This document shows, one piece after another, positions 23,514-34,338 of a stretch of 64,000 nucleotides of DNA. The notes beneath the pieces are model-generated. The model worked only from the letters and a program-made list of their open reading frames with translations, had not been told where the DNA came from and did no database searches. The stretch's first letter is position 1, and each line of letters begins with the position of its first letter. Position numbers and translations under genes: made by a program. The DNA comes from Breviolum minutum Mf 1.05b.01 (taxonomy: Eukaryota; Sar; Dinophyceae; Suessiales; Symbiodiniaceae). The DNA is taken from positions 94,179 to 158,178 of the forward strand of contig DF239847.1 in assembly GCA_000507305.1 (NCBI GenBank), in the 5' to 3' direction.

Positions 23514-23742
23514 GTGAAATCTTAAGACAGTGATGATAGTTGAAATCTAGTATTGTTTTTTTCAAATTGTGTGAAACTGGTAAAAGGTGAATTTGTAATA
23601 TACACACATATAACCACATATACAAGCATATACATAATATATATATATATACTTCATTTTACAGTATATATACATGATATATGCATTTATGGTATCTAAG
23701 TGTTACCCAACTGTCGGACAAAGTTACATCATTTCTTTTTAG

Positions 23743-23812
23743 GTGGCCCAGCAAAATTACTTTGCCGCAATACCTCAGAAACTCCTGAAGAATCAGGTCA
23801 CCTTGATTGTTG
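23743..23812 (+). CDS. Exon, motif a
   Basis: TTTCTTTTTAG| in phase 0 reads VAQQNYFAAIPQKLLKNQ then VTLIV and G|, donor GTGAAA in phase 1. LxxxxVTLIVG matches the GxLxVxG segment. Confidence 0.8.
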
Positions 23813-24249
23813 GTGAAATATTACACTCTGGTAAAACATAGCTTGCTGGAAAATGGACCCGACTGGAAGATGTATCCTCATAAACCTTTGAAATGTTCAG
23901 AGACATGAATAGTGTTTGGATAGGTTCGATGCTGTGACAGTTCCAGTTGCTGCTTTTTACTACCCTGACTTGCTGGCAGCGTCAACACACAGCGGCGATA
24001 TTTGAAGTTTCAAGATCAAGAGTACTGTTACTTTCAAACTTTCAAGAGTTTCAATTCAACTCCACCATGTTTGACCATTTTCTTCATCTTGTTTGGTTTT
24101 TCATGTTCAATTCCTTTGTCCTTTACATTCCCTTACTACTTGATCCATATTGATCATTTCATCATCCACTCACCCATGATCATCCACGACTTGATGTGCT
24201 CAGGTTGGTGTAAGTTGGGTTGGGACTGCTCCAGTACAGTTCCTCGGAG

Positions 24250-24400
24250 TATCAGCAATTTTTTTGGGAAAAAACGATGGATGGAACTAGGGTAATGTGG
24301 CACGTTTGCGTCATAGATTTTGGGTTGAAACTATGGCGTTGCAGCACATGTGTAATAGATTTTTGGTTGAAACCATGGCAATGTGGGACTGAAAAAGTGC
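24250..24400. repeat. Imperfect tandem duplication of about 44 bp
   Basis: ATAGATTTTGGGTTGAAACTATGG and ATAGATTTTTGGTTGAAACCATGG segments are adjacent copies at 24315-24340 and 24354-24380. Confidence 0.8.
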
Positions 24401-24433
24401 GTTTGAATGACGCAAATTTCTGGGAGATGTCAG

Positions 24434-24580
24434 AATCAAAAACTGGAAGGCTGGAATTTTGTCTTACTTTGCGGCATGGATTCTCTTTTTTTGAAAAATG
24501 CAGTGAGATCCACAAAGCAGTTGCTGTACAGAAATCGTCATGAATTTTCAGTTTGGCCCGCACTTTTTGGAAATACTCGG
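24434..24580 (+). CDS. Exon, motifs c-d-e in one frame
   Basis: GAGATGTCAG| reads KLEGWNFVLLCGMDS, then LKNAVRSTKQL and RHEFSVWPALFG. VLLCG, a GFPxN-like stretch and FSVW follow in module order without an intron. The 3' end is uncertain. Confidence 0.75.
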
Positions 24581-24680
24581 GAGGTAGAGGAGGGGGCCCT
24601 GGATCTACCCTTCCTCCCATTATTAAGAAAACTAATGTTGGAGAAAGGGTAGATCTTCAAAAAGAACATACTAGACTTAT

Positions 24681-24798
24681 TTCAGGGGTCATTATATAAC
24701 CCATTTTGGGGGAATCAAACAATACAAAAATCTATGGTAATGTTGAGGGATTTCCCTTATAACATTGCATTGTTTGGGTTGGTCTCATATAATGATCC
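24681..24798. repeat. Inverted-repeat element, family G
   Basis: Left CAGGGGTCATTATATAACCC, right GTCTCATATAATGATCCCTG. Second copy at 34339-34456. Confidence 0.88.
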
Positions 24799-24865
24799 CT
24801 GTACTTTGGGTGACTTGATTTCTTGATCCTGACGCCTGGGTTGAAACTGAAAGGCTGGATTTAAG

Positions 24866-24902
24866 ATGGATGCTGGCGCCTTACGTGTTTGGGGGCCAAG
24901 CG
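24866..24902 (+). CDS. Exon, motif a, GA donor
   Basis: GATTTAAG| reads MDAGALRVWGPS then G|GATGGA. It is a perfect GxLxVxGP, cut at the same phase-1 site as 14861, here with a GA donor. Confidence 0.85.
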
Positions 24903-24968
24903 GATGGATTTTTTTGGGGGAAGGCTTCAGGTATGTCATCAAACTGAATGAACTGGGCATTTTTTGAG

Positions 24969-25019
24969 GGTGACTCGGCCAGAGCTCTCATGAACCTCAA
25001 GGAAAAAATGGTGATGTTG
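24969..25019 (+). CDS. Candidate exon, motif c
   Basis: TTTTTTGAG| reads GDSARALMNLKEKMVMLG. KMVML resembles the GDKMVML part of motif c. Confidence 0.45.
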
Positions 25020-25229
25020 GGAATCCTTCCAAAATGACTTGAGATGTGTTTTTTTGATTTTATTGTAGCGTTCTTTGGGTTTCTTATGTTCGTTTCGCTG
25101 ACTACTGTTTGGTGTTTCATGATTTAGTTTCCCAACAAATGCTCATGGCTAATCGACATTTAAGGCAAGGCAGAGTAGTATCCATTCGCAACAAGCACAA
25201 TTTTAGAGTTTGATTTGCCATGTATATAG

Positions 25230-25318
25230 TACCCTCCTTGAAACTAACATAGACCTAGAAATCAATTGGTTGAATGATGATTTTCCTTTTGGGATGGCCT
25301 ATTTTCAGGGGAAGGCAA
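25230..25318. repeat. Family B element, truncated
   Basis: TACCCTCCTTGAAACTAACA at the left and CCTTTTGGGATGGCC in the core; the right arm stops at TTTTCAGGGGAAGG. It ends 17 bp before the next exon. Confidence 0.8.
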
Positions 25319-25335
25319 TTTATCATTCCTGGCAG

Positions 25336-25400
25336 GACTTGGGTCAAACATATCAACCACACCCGATTTGTCGACCGGGATGCAACCTCATATTCCCACT
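25336..25400 (+). CDS. Exon, motif b
   Basis: CATTCCTGGCAG| reads DLGQTYQPHPICRPGCNLIF and ends at the donor GTAAGC. CRPGC is a compact CxxGxxC. 65 nt. Confidence 0.75.
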
Positions 25401-25956
25401 GTAAGCCGCCATAACACCTGAGATCAACATGGAAAAGCACCAACTCGACATATTGTGTAATGATTCCCTTGTTATATCAATCTATAGATCTTGCAGGCAT
25501 CAGATGGGTAAAGATTTATGATTTATGGATATTTATGGTCCAAAGATATTGATCATGGAGGTTTCCATAACTTTTGGTTGTTTCTTTGAGACAAGAATCC
25601 CTTCCTGCAGGTGGTTGGTATCAATCCTGGTCAGTCCAGGCCACCTGGGTAGCTGCGAAGAAATGCATCTATCCAGACTTTTGATGAATTCGTTTGGTGG
25701 ATTTTTTGACTTGATCTTTGTAAGTTATAAGTATGTCTTCTTTTTTGATATTTTTGTCGTGACTCATGGACCTTGTTGAGAGTCATACCTTGAACTTTGT
25801 TGGTGTTGTCTCAGACGCGGGCTGTAAATCGATGAAGTGATGGGAATGTAACGCTGTAGAGTAATACTGGGTAGATACCAGAAATGCTTGAAAGGCCTTG
25901 ACTTTTTACTGAAGCCATATCTCAATTGCTATGTTTGTAGTGATTACTCCTTTCAG

Positions 25957-25993
25957 GATTTTTATCAGGCTTGCTACATATTTAGGCTGGGAG
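25957..25993 (+). CDS. Candidate exon, motif f
   Basis: TACTCCTTTCAG| then DFYQACYIFRL. The FYQACY core fits YRLCYC; donor unclear. Confidence 0.45.
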
Positions 25994-26454
25994 GGATCAA
26001 TCCAAGTTACTAGATTTCAGTAGACACTGCTAGATGTTAGAGGTAGATATTGTTGGGGAAAGTGAAAGGGACATCTAGTATTTCTATTTCTGAGGACAAT
26101 TATGCAGTAGGTAGTTAACACCTTTGATTCTTGCAGTTGCTGGTTCTAATATAAGACCATTTGAATGATGGAAGAACTACCACCCTCAACTGGTGTAGTA
26201 GGAGAGTAATATGGGACATGTGGCCGTTACCCTTGAGATAGTATAGGGGAGTTGTTTATTCTCCAACCAGAATCGACCGATTCAGAGGGTAAGATCATGT
26301 GAGATAAAATGCAAAACTTCAATATGCATGAAAGGCATGATATATCCATATTCCAACACTCAATCGTTGAAACTGTGCCGTTGCTTATTCAACTTGTTCC
26401 ATGATTGTTGAACCTCTGACAAGGTGTTCAGAGAATTCTATTCATGATCATTAA
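25994..26454. other. Intron-like stretch
   Basis: No motif, repeat or convincing frame recognised. Confidence 0.5.
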
Positions 26455-26553
26455 CTAGGTGGTGGCTTCAAATACTTTTTATATTCACCGCTACTTGGGA
26501 AAATGGTCCACTTTGACAAGCATATTTTTCAGATGGATGGTTCAACCACCAAC
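26455..26553. repeat. Inverted-repeat element, family E
   Basis: CTAGGTGGTGGCTTC to GGTTCAACCACCAACC, with the internal block CATATTTTTCAGATGG. Confidence 0.88.
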
Positions 26554-26840
26554 CATCCTGACCTGTTGGAGCTGATCCGGAGTGACGGTCCTACTATGTT
26601 GATGGATGTTTTCTACATCTGAAATCAAACTCCAGGAATATCCGTGATTCTTCCAGACCCTGTGGTGTATGATATCAAGTCGTCACTGGGAGTGACCCGT
26701 AGATAGCTGCGTCAAATTATAGCAACCTCACCTCAAAAGGTGGCCTGAGGAAGGGAAATTCCGCAACATAAACATTTGGCCATGATAGATGATATCCATG
26801 TTTCAACCCTAAAATTTCCCCCATTTGATTTTTTTCACAG

Positions 26841-26956
26841 AAAATCCCAATCTTGGACCCCAAAAAACTTTCAGGTCCTGCCATGCTGGAGCACCATGTC
26901 AAATCACTGGCCTCACAGGAAGCAACTTAAGGACGTGGATTCAACTTGTTGATCTT
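26841..26956 (+). CDS. Exon, motif b into c
   Basis: TTTTTTTCACAG|AA reads NPNLGPQKTFRSCHAGAPC then QITGLTGSNLRTW and IQLVDL. It carries the end of motif a, FxCxAGxPC, GLTGxNL and IxLVD. Probable donor GTGGTA. Confidence 0.88.
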
Positions 26957-27556
26957 GTGGTATTTGGATTTGGATGCTTCCAAATTGGAAGGGAAACTGT
27001 GATGAATTTTAGCCTTAGGAAAATCAGAAAATCACCTTAAACATGTCATTTGCAGCTTTGATGAATTTTTAGATGCAATAAAAATCCAAGGTTTGGGAAG
27101 CGAAATGGGGAAATAGTTTCAGGGTATCTGTAGTTTCTGGGACTGATGCGGTGCAAACCGTCAAGTAGGACAACATCAAGGTAAACAAGCTAGATGATAC
27201 TCTTGATTGATAAACTCCTGCAACACTGAGTAAAGGAATTACAGGATGTCAATCATCGTGTTTGTTAACCGGTAGGGGTTTAATTTACCTCGCTGGTGGA
27301 TGGCCTTTTTTGGACTTGATGCAACCTGCTAGATACTAGATTTTCAAAGTATGTGAAAATCAAGTACACATCTGGTAGAGGGATTTCCTTTCCAACTACT
27401 TGAGGAACTCATTAACATTTTGGGGAGGAAGTTGAAGTTCTCAGCCCTTTGGATCATGACCGCATCACAGAAGACATTCAAACACCAGAAGATGTGATGG
27501 ATAGAAATGGCATTCCGGCCCCCGACAAAAAATCAGGGAGATGCAGGTGAGTGAAG

Positions 27557-27641
27557 GTTCAATCCCGAAGATTCTGTCAGGAATGGAGATCTTATCAAGA
27601 TCCTTACTGCTTGTGGTGCAACAGGTCAAGAGGTGCAAAGG
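27557..27641 (+). CDS. Exon, motif c
   Basis: GAGTGAAG|G reads FNPEDSVRNGDLIKILTACG then ATGQEVQR, donor GTGAAG. NGDLIKILxxCG is a perfect motif c. The start is fixed only by an upstream stop. Confidence 0.85.
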
Positions 27642-27892
27642 GTGAAGGTCATATGATGAAGATTCAAGATGTCTCAATGCAGGTTTGGATCAATTGTATG
27701 GCTATACCCTAACAAGAACGTGTGATACATTAAGCATTTGTCACTAAATAGAATTCAAGCAAACATAGATTGGATATAACTAACTTACATGGATGATATA
27801 TATCAGAAGATATTTGATCTCAAGTCTTGGCTGGGTCAATGAATGCATTCTCATGGATTTTTCTCTATGTCTCTACAACTCTCGTTGTGTAG

Positions 27893-27957
27893 ATATGGCT
27901 GTTATTTGGTGCACGGCTGACCGCTGTTTGTATGAATCGAGAGCATCACCTGAGAAG
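27893..27957 (+). CDS. Exon, motif f
   Basis: CTCGTTGTGTAG|AT reads MAVIWCTADRCLYESRASPE, Lys. VIWCTADRC matches LCWC...C. Possible GC donor AAG|GCAATA. Confidence 0.8.
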
Positions 27958-27988
27958 GCAATACGCCAAGGATATTGAAATGTTTCAG

Positions 27989-28082
27989 GTGCTTGGGGTG
28001 CCGAACAATGCCACATCACTACCCTCGTCCCACACTCAGTACATGTGGACCAGTGATATTGGAGGGGCTTTGTGGAGCCAGG
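27989..28082 (+). CDS. Exon, motif a
   Basis: AATGTTTCAG| reads VLGVPNNATSLPSSHTQYMW then TSDIGGALWSQ and G|, possible GA donor (phase 1). It is only 31 bp after the previous block, so the junction may instead be a frameshift or lie elsewhere. Confidence 0.65.
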
Positions 28083-28244
28083 GATGATAGGTGCTCAATT
28101 TGTTTCATATTTTTTCCATATTTGCTCGATAGTTGTTCCATTGTTGTTTCATGTTTTTTTCATTTTGTTTTGATATGCTTTCCATATGTTTTACTTCTCT
28201 TTTATATATATTTCGATTTTTTCCCACTGGCGAGCTCTTTACAG

Positions 28245-28305
28245 TTGGAGCAGCCCCCCCAAAAAATATCCATGTGTTTTACGGGCAGTATATTGTCTTA
28301 TTGAA
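28245..28305 (+). CDS. Exon, degenerate motif b
   Basis: GCTCTTTACAG|TT, in phase with 28082, reads GAAPPKNIHVFYGQYIVLL, donor GTGACC. FYGQYIV replaces CxxGxxC. Confidence 0.65.
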
Positions 28306-28509
28306 GTGACCTGAAGCCTATGTCATAATTTGTGTATGTAACAAACAGTGGGCGGAAAATGGCCCCAACATGCAACTCATTTTCCGGCTCCAAACGTCCA
28401 TTTCCATGATTCTTACTAAACTCTATATAGTTTTATAGTTTTCATTATTTTGCGTGAAACCAAAACCTTTTCTGAATCTCAATGGGCCCCTTAAGGCGTC
28501 ATTTTGAAG

Positions 28510-28618
28510 GCTCACATGTCCGTGGGCAATTTTGTTGGGACTTTGAAAACCATCAGGACAAGTATGGGCCAAAGCTTCTCCTGGGGCGTCACGAACCTCA
28601 TTGAGGCGAATAACGATG
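28510..28618 (+). CDS. Exon, motif d-e
   Basis: TTTTGAAG| opens MSVGNFVGTLKTIRTSMGQS then FSWGVTNLIEANND. SFSWG is motif e. An alternative start is AG|GACAAG at 28557. Confidence 0.75.
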
Positions 28619-28842
28619 GTTGGTTGGTTGGGTGATGCAGATGATGTTCAGCCTGTAAATTGTGATGATGGGTGATCTCCAAGATTTTTCAAGCACAATG
28701 GCTATTCATCTTTTTTTTATTGTTTTGTTGATTCGAAGAGGTACTTGCAGTGTATTTGTGTTTTGGCCTTTCAAAAGCCTTTCGCTCCACTTCCTGTTTC
28801 ATGATTGCTTTTCAATGCTAAACTCTCATCCTTTCGTTTCAG

Positions 28843-28905
28843 AGTTTCATGCTACATATTGATTTCGGTCTTCGCAAGACCCAAGACCATCCAGAATTGC
28901 TCGCA
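28843..28905 (+). CDS. Candidate exon, motif f
   Basis: CCTTTCGTTTCAG| reads VSCYILISVFARPKTIQNC, a CY...C arrangement. Frame chosen by motif only. Confidence 0.5.
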
Positions 28906-29368
28906 TGCCATGTGGGCGATGCCTTAGCAATAAGATTTTCCTAGGCCCTAAGCTTTTCCATCTTGGCTATGGATCAAGATTGGGGTGCAAACGGGAGCAC
29001 CAGCATGATCATATTTGATATTGGAGGATCCAACTCCCCATACCCATATTGCCACCCTGAGGCCCAGTAGTGCTTTTTTGGATGGGGCACATAGTGTCAC
29101 AATAGCAATACATTTGCAATACAACAGTCTACAAACCTATTCTTAAATTGTGATTGATATTTTTAAGCTTCGATCTTAGAACAACATAGCTGAGATAAAT
29201 ACTGTAACCAGATTTAGTACAAAAAAGCAAAAAGAAACACCACAAAAAGGTTTAGGGTCGTCTTTCAAAGGAAGGACAAGGAACGCAGCAAGAAGGTTGC
29301 ACAAAAATACCTTTCCCGATTCAGGTGTTATAGCTGCCCACCCTCTCACACACACCAGCCGGTGGCAG

Positions 29369-29420
29369 GCCGTAGTTGGGGACTACAAGATGTGCCAATG
29401 CTTAGTTGATGTCCCTGTGG
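29369..29420 (+). CDS. Exon, motif f
   Basis: CGGTGGCAG|GCC reads AVVGDYKMCQCLVDVP. GDYKMCQC is a clear motif f. The frame is also open upstream, and the end is uncertain. Confidence 0.8.
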
Positions 29421-29694
29421 GAATGTTGTCAATAATTTCCATTGTAGTATCGATGTAATAGTTGCATTTATATATATATATATGTACATGCATTCATAGT
29501 GAAGGCAGGTGTCTATTTATAGTCGTGGCTATGTGTATATATGTATACTACATCATACCAATTAGCAACGCATGTAGAATTATGTATCAGATTATATAGT
29601 ATTGTATTTATTTACAGCCCTAGATGAAGGTACCAAACGACGACATATTTGGTCATGTTTAGTATTGATGTCATCCATGTTGGACAATTACATC

Positions 29695-29841
29695 TACCTT
29701 CCCTGAAACTAACAAAGCACCTGAAAATGGATGGTTGGAAGACTATATACTTTCCTTTTGGGATGGTAAATGGTTACAAGTTACAAAGACTACTTTCCTT
29801 TTGGGAAGATGACTTTTCAGGGGAAAACTGTTAAACTTTGG
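29695..29841. repeat. Family B element with internal duplication
   Basis: ACCTTCCCTGAAACTAAC at the left. The core ACTTTCCTTTTGGGA occurs twice, making the copy longer than usual. It ends about 17 bp before the next exon. Confidence 0.8.
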
Positions 29842-29858
29842 GTGGCTTCCATGCTCAG

Positions 29859-29919
29859 GTGTTGGTGCCCTTATGGCAATTCTGATGGCTGCACCGCTAA
29901 TGCACACTTTGCTACCGAG
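29859..29919 (+). CDS. Exon, motif f
   Basis: CCATGCTCAG|G reads CWCPYGNSDGCTANAHFATE, possible GC donor GAG|GCGTGG. Canonical CWC...C. Confidence 0.88.
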
Positions 29920-30019
29920 GCGTGGATTGCTTAAACCTTGTAACGTTGGTTAAATCAATCTGTTCACTTTTACAAAGGGAACCCGTTTTTAAGCTTCACG
30001 ATTTCCACTGGTTTTCCAG

Positions 30020-30073
30020 TGTTTAGGCAGAGCCGGTGATATCACCAATATCCTAATGATTTCAATGCCAAAG
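30020..30073 (+). CDS. Candidate exon, motif c
   Basis: GGTTTTCCAG| reads CLGRAGDITNILMISMPK, donor GTGACC. AGDITNILMIS fits GDxIxLM. Confidence 0.55.
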
Positions 30074-30523
30074 GTGACCATTTTAGGATTCTCAAGATGA
30101 CTTGCTTCTTGAAATGGAAATCTCAAATCAACCTCGTGGGGTTGAGAGTAGCCAAAGGATTGTGATTTTGAAAACGAGGCTTAATGTTTTGGGACTCCTG
30201 GCTATGCGGCTATCCTTCTGATGAAACGTGGGGATTTGTAATATGACCCTTCGTAAACGTTTCGAGAAATTGCACCTCTTTTACGTTCCAAGTTATTAGG
30301 GGATAAAGTCCAAGCTTGTTTTATCAGGGTTTTTGCTATGCAAATAGGAATACTGTATGTTTAACCAAGGATGATGCTATGGAAAGGATGGCCTTTATGG
30401 AGGTCTTATTATGCCATCGGTTTGTTTGAGCCATTTAGCATCATTTTCATGTTCAGTACTTTCCACTCATGAACGATATGATGTATGATCTATCCTAGAT
30501 ATCTTATGTTATATATATATACA

Positions 30524-31408
30524 GTGGCAGACCAGCACTTAGAATATGGAATCAATGATTTTTCGAGTTAATTAACTTTTCCGCCACGACGTCCCCGCGA
30601 AACGGCAAAGTGCAGATAGAATATAGAGCCCATGCAGATAGAATATAAGCTGTATAAAAACTATGAAAAAGAACAAAAATGCCAAGACTCAAAGTTGCAA
30701 ACCTCTTGACGGAGGCTGAATTAGTTGCTTAAACCATGCTAGCCCATGCAGATAGAACATAAGCGATATGGTACTTATGAAAATGACCGAAGAAACACTA
30801 CAACTCAAACGTGCGATCACTTGACAAAGGCTGAGTTTCCCATTGCTGTTGCTAAAGCATGCTCAAGACTTCTACAGGATGCAGATTGAAAGTCAATGGT
30901 CTTCGAAAAATAAAAGCTACACTTTGTGTACACGCCGTAGCGGCGGAGGCTGCAGTATCATTACGAATCGTTACGTACAATACCAACGGAAAAGGACAAA
31001 AGTACATCCGGGAGTGCAGATAGAATATGGAGAGGTATCCATTAGCAATGGAAATGTGCTATGGCATTTGGAGATGGGAAAGCATCCAAAGAAAACAATT
31101 TGATTTTGAGGACTGTTGTCATCAAGTTGGTGTTGATAGTGTTTGTGTTTTTTGAACCCATGGAGAGTTTGGTGAGGAATGTTATATACCACCTTGTAAG
31201 GGTTTTGTAGATATTTTATGGAAGTAAGTTCTGGATGATTCGTGGCATACTGCATTTTTCATCACATGTGTGATGTTTCATGCCGCATATTCTATCTCCA
31301 CTGGTCGTCATATTCTATCTCCAGTCTCAAAAAGTTAGTTGATGCCATATTCTATCTCAATTAACTTTTTTTTTCACATTCTAACTGCTAGTCCGTGATA
31401 GTATATAC
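30524..31408. mobile_element. 880-bp inverted-repeat transposon-like element
   Basis: Ends ACCAGCACTTAGAATATG (30531) and its diverged inverse CACATTCTAACTGCTAGT (31375) match at about 15 of 18 positions, extending into flanking TATATAC/GTATATA. Inside, GATAGAATAT-type motifs occur in one orientation in the left half (30615, 30637, 30752, 31018) and inverted in the right half (31286, 31310, 31346). An 86-codon internal ORF (30843-31103) matches nothing I recognise. Probably a non-autonomous DNA transposon lying in an intron. Confidence 0.75.
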
Positions 31409-31528
31409 ATTCTAAAGATCTATGATGCAATCCATGTTTTGTGATGTTTGTGTGATGTATGACACAAACCAAATACATGTAATATAGTACAGTATATATG
31501 TAGTGTACGTTGTATAACACCCATCATT

Positions 31529-31559
31529 GAATCATCATCATCATCACCATCACCATCAC

Positions 31560-31599
<40 letters not shown>

Positions 31600-31683
31600 G
31601 AATCATCATCATCATTGAATCATAATCATCATCATCATCGTCATCATCGTCGTCATCGTCATCATCGTCATCATCGTCATCAA
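31529..31683. repeat. (ATC)n microsatellite
   Basis: ATC/ATCG triplets end 13 bp before the acceptor at 31696, so this pyrimidine-containing tract occupies the place of the intron's polypyrimidine region. Confidence 0.95.
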
Positions 31684-31696
31684 CAAACGTCACAAG

Positions 31697-31799
31697 GCTG
31701 GCACCTTAAGCATACGTGGCCCTGTGGATGTAGCCTTAAATGCCAGCTGTGTTGCTGGACAAACGCCCGAATGCGTGGCCCGAGAGCCTAGCTTGGGCA
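31697..31799 (+). CDS. Exon, motif a into b
   Basis: GTCACAAG|GCT reads AGTLSIRGPVDVALNASCVA then GQTPECVARE, donor GTAGGA (alternative GC donor after CGAGA). GTLSIRGP plus CVAGQxxEC: two canonical motifs in one exon. The acceptor position is the same as at 52637. Confidence 0.93.
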
Positions 31800-32045
31800 G
31801 TAGGAGGTGGTTTCGGATTTTTTCGAGCCCTTGTTTTTGTTAGTGGTTGATCGTCGTTTATATTTATATATACTTTTGTAGAGGTGAAGGGTGAGAAGAA
31901 AACCTCCCTGACAAGTTTAGGGCCCACCGGTTGGCCACAACATGACTGCCATCTCCGACGTTTCAAATCCCGAAACTGGATTTCCTTTCCGGGTGGAGGT
32001 ATGGAGGGTTGGATATTTCAGGTCTTTTTCACTGAAATGTTGATT

Positions 32046-32165
32046 TTGGGGTTGTGCCCCCTCCCAGTAACAGTGTCAAATGAAGGTTGAAAAGGGATCC
32101 CCTACTAACAACATAGTAATCCTGGTGGTGACTGTTTACTAGGAGGGGGACAACCCAACATTTGT
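32046..32165. repeat. Inverted-repeat element, family H
   Basis: GGGTTGTGCCCCCTCCCAGT and TAGGAGGGGGACAACCCAAC form the arms. Single copy seen. Confidence 0.85.
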
Positions 32166-32683
32166 TGCCATTTTGCCGAAGAACTGACTTCTATTATCAA
32201 AGGATCACTGGTGAGTTTGCCAGCCTCCAAAGACCCTAAAAAACGTTTTTTGTTTCACTACAAACTATAATGATTCCAAGAAAACTTCGCATCCATGGTG
32301 GCTAATATGCTTCCTCATGAAAGAAAATCAAACACATAAAACATGCCTTCTGTGATAGTGAAGTTAAGTAATCTCACGTGACGGAATAGGTGTTGAAGTA
32401 AAAGGACCGCACCTCCAAAAAAACATGTGCTCACATTCCGGGTTGTAAATGTGTGAACTTCACTTCAATCACCTTCCTCAGGAGAAACCATTTGCAGACA
32501 TAGCGTATCCCACCCACATATTACACCCGTCAAAAATAACATTGGCACCTAGAAATAGAACCCTAGAAAAGGAGATTCCTAGTGGAAACCGGAAACCCAT
32601 CAGTTTTTGAATCCATGTTAGTTTTTGGGGGTTGCAAGTTCTCTATGTTTTTTCACATGTTTCACAGCGTCCAATGGCTTCAG

Positions 32684-32765
32684 GTGGGTCCCTTTGAGGA
32701 TGGCATTGGCTTGACCTACGGCTCGGATCGGATCGCTTTAGTGAGGACTTGTGGTGGAGATGGAG
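32684..32765 (+). CDS. Exon, motif c
   Basis: TGGCTTCAG| reads VGPFEDGIGLTYGSDRIALV then RTCGGDG. Perfect GIGLxxGSDRIALVxxCG. Another acceptor at 32667 keeps the frame. The donor may be GTTAAA. Confidence 0.9.
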
Positions 32766-32799
32766 GTTAAAGGTGAATGGAAAACCCCCATTTTTTTTC

Positions 32800-32925
32800 A
32801 CTCCAGTGAACTAAGATGAGAATGGAAAATCGCCATTTTAACAAGATGTGTTCATCTTCAAATGCTTGTTTTTCCATATTTCATGTTAGTTTTCCAGGGT
32901 GTACACCCCCAAAAACTAACAATCT
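32800..32925. repeat. Inverted-repeat element, family D
   Basis: CTCCAGTGAACTAAGATG and CATGTTAGTTTTCCAGGG arms, with AATGGAAAATCGCCA inside. Confidence 0.7.
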
Positions 32926-33011
32926 CAGAGTAGGCACCAACTGAAAAGATGTTGATTCATTCAAAGAAATGGAATCATCCATGGGATGAATATTCTCCGG
33001 CTGGTTCTGGG

Positions 33012-33170
33012 AGAATCCAGCAAGACCCAAAGTTCGCCGCAGTACAGCAAACAATTGTGGTACAGATGCTGCTGATACCTTGGCTGGCGGCACAAGTGGG
33101 AAAGAGGCGTTCCAGCCACTTCCAGAGCATTGCTGGGAGCAATGTTGGGCAAATTATAGTGATGGGATGT
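33012..33170 (+). CDS. Candidate exon, motif c-end into d/e
   Basis: The most plausible of three open frames reads STANNCGTDAADTLAGGTSG then KEAFQPLPEH and CWEQCWANYSDG. GC-rich, coding-like. Boundaries unresolved. Confidence 0.5.
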
Positions 33171-33221
33171 GATAGGTGACGTTACCCTAAAATTACCCCC
33201 AGCTTCAATTTGTTGCAGCAG

Positions 33222-33288
33222 ATGGGTTCCAAAGGTACCACATTTCTATTTCGACAAAAGCGGCAGGGCTGGTGGCACTGCACATGAT
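33222..33288 (+). CDS. Exon, motif e
   Basis: TTGCAGCAG|A reads WVPKVPHFYFDKSGRAGGTA, His, Asp; donor GTTCTT. FYFDKSGRAGG parallels SYSFGADNYIRAGG at 17098. Confidence 0.6.
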
Positions 33289-33446
33289 GTTCTTTTTTCA
33301 TCACCTCACATAGATCCAGCAATTCTGAAAATTAAATGTTGATGTAGCGGTTGACCCTCGTTGGAGGCTTCACTTCCAAGACTTTTGATTACAAACATGG
33401 ATCACATTGCACTTTTTCTATGGTTTGATTCATTTCCCTCCCCAAG

Positions 33447-33504
33447 CCATGGTTGTTGGATGTTACACTGCACCAAGCAGATGCATCTTGCGTCATGAAG
33501 TCAG
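33447..33504 (+). CDS. Exon, motif f
   Basis: TCCCCAAG|CC reads MVVGCYTAPSRCILRHEV, donor GTGGGC. 58 nt. A diverged echo (GCACCTGGAAGATGTATC) lies at 33560. Confidence 0.75.
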
Positions 33505-34044
33505 GTGGGCACTGACAAAATGTTGCGATTTACTCCAACGGACCTTCCTTATGGAGGCACCTGGAAGATGTATCTTGGCTCAACTTTAGCCAAGAGGATG
33601 CAGCGATGCATATTGATTCCTATAGGAATTACTATAGGAAGAAGAGTTCATTGACGGTGATATTGAAGTTACTTGGGTGATGATTGATGAATGGAGGAGT
33701 GATCTTTTCTTTGCCTGCATGCCAATATTCAATATTATTTTCGTTTCATGAATGTCACAATCAACACGAACTGGATGTATAGTCATTGTTTACTGTATAA
33801 CTTAGAACATATTCATGTGACGGCTGCATATGGCGTATGCCCGCGACATTTCAAGACATTGCAAAGTTGTGTTTTCACAGCACCTTGCTGTGTCAAATGT
33901 TTTTTTCGAGGCAAATACCTTCCTACAGCTCAATTTTGTCACAAGTGATATGAAGGGGAACGATTTGAAGCTAGAAATGAACCAGTTGATCGTTTTTTAG
34001 GTTCAGCCCATTCCCTGAATAGATGATCCCCAACTTTAAGCTAG

Positions 34045-34094
34045 AGGGTGGCTCAACCACCGCCTCAATCAAGCGTGGCGTTTTCAGATGGGAG
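34045..34094 (+). CDS. Candidate exon, motif d-e
   Basis: TTAAGCTAG|AG reads GGSTTASIKRGVFRWE, like xGxA...VFxFG. Confidence 0.5.
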
Positions 34095-34338
34095 ATCCGG
34101 GAACGGAGGATCCATTGGACGTTTATTTTCTAAACACAGAAAAAAGAGACTGAAGTTTGAAAGTGTGTTTTTGTTCATCATTATTCGTGTCAATCAAGAT
34201 CAGAACATTATATTTCAGTTGTTTTGGCATGATTTGGCACGTATCTATTTTCGTAACCTCTAGCCATAAAGTTATACCAACATCATCCATCATCCTACGT
34301 TTCAGTCTACGTTTAATGACTTCAAAATGGCCACTGTT

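Noticed and set aside
27960-28020. J-domain-like string MFQVLGVPNNAT
   Set aside because: Resembles the DnaJ VLGVPxNAT stretch but lacks the HPD loop and helices; better explained as part of the repeat module or the flank of an exon.
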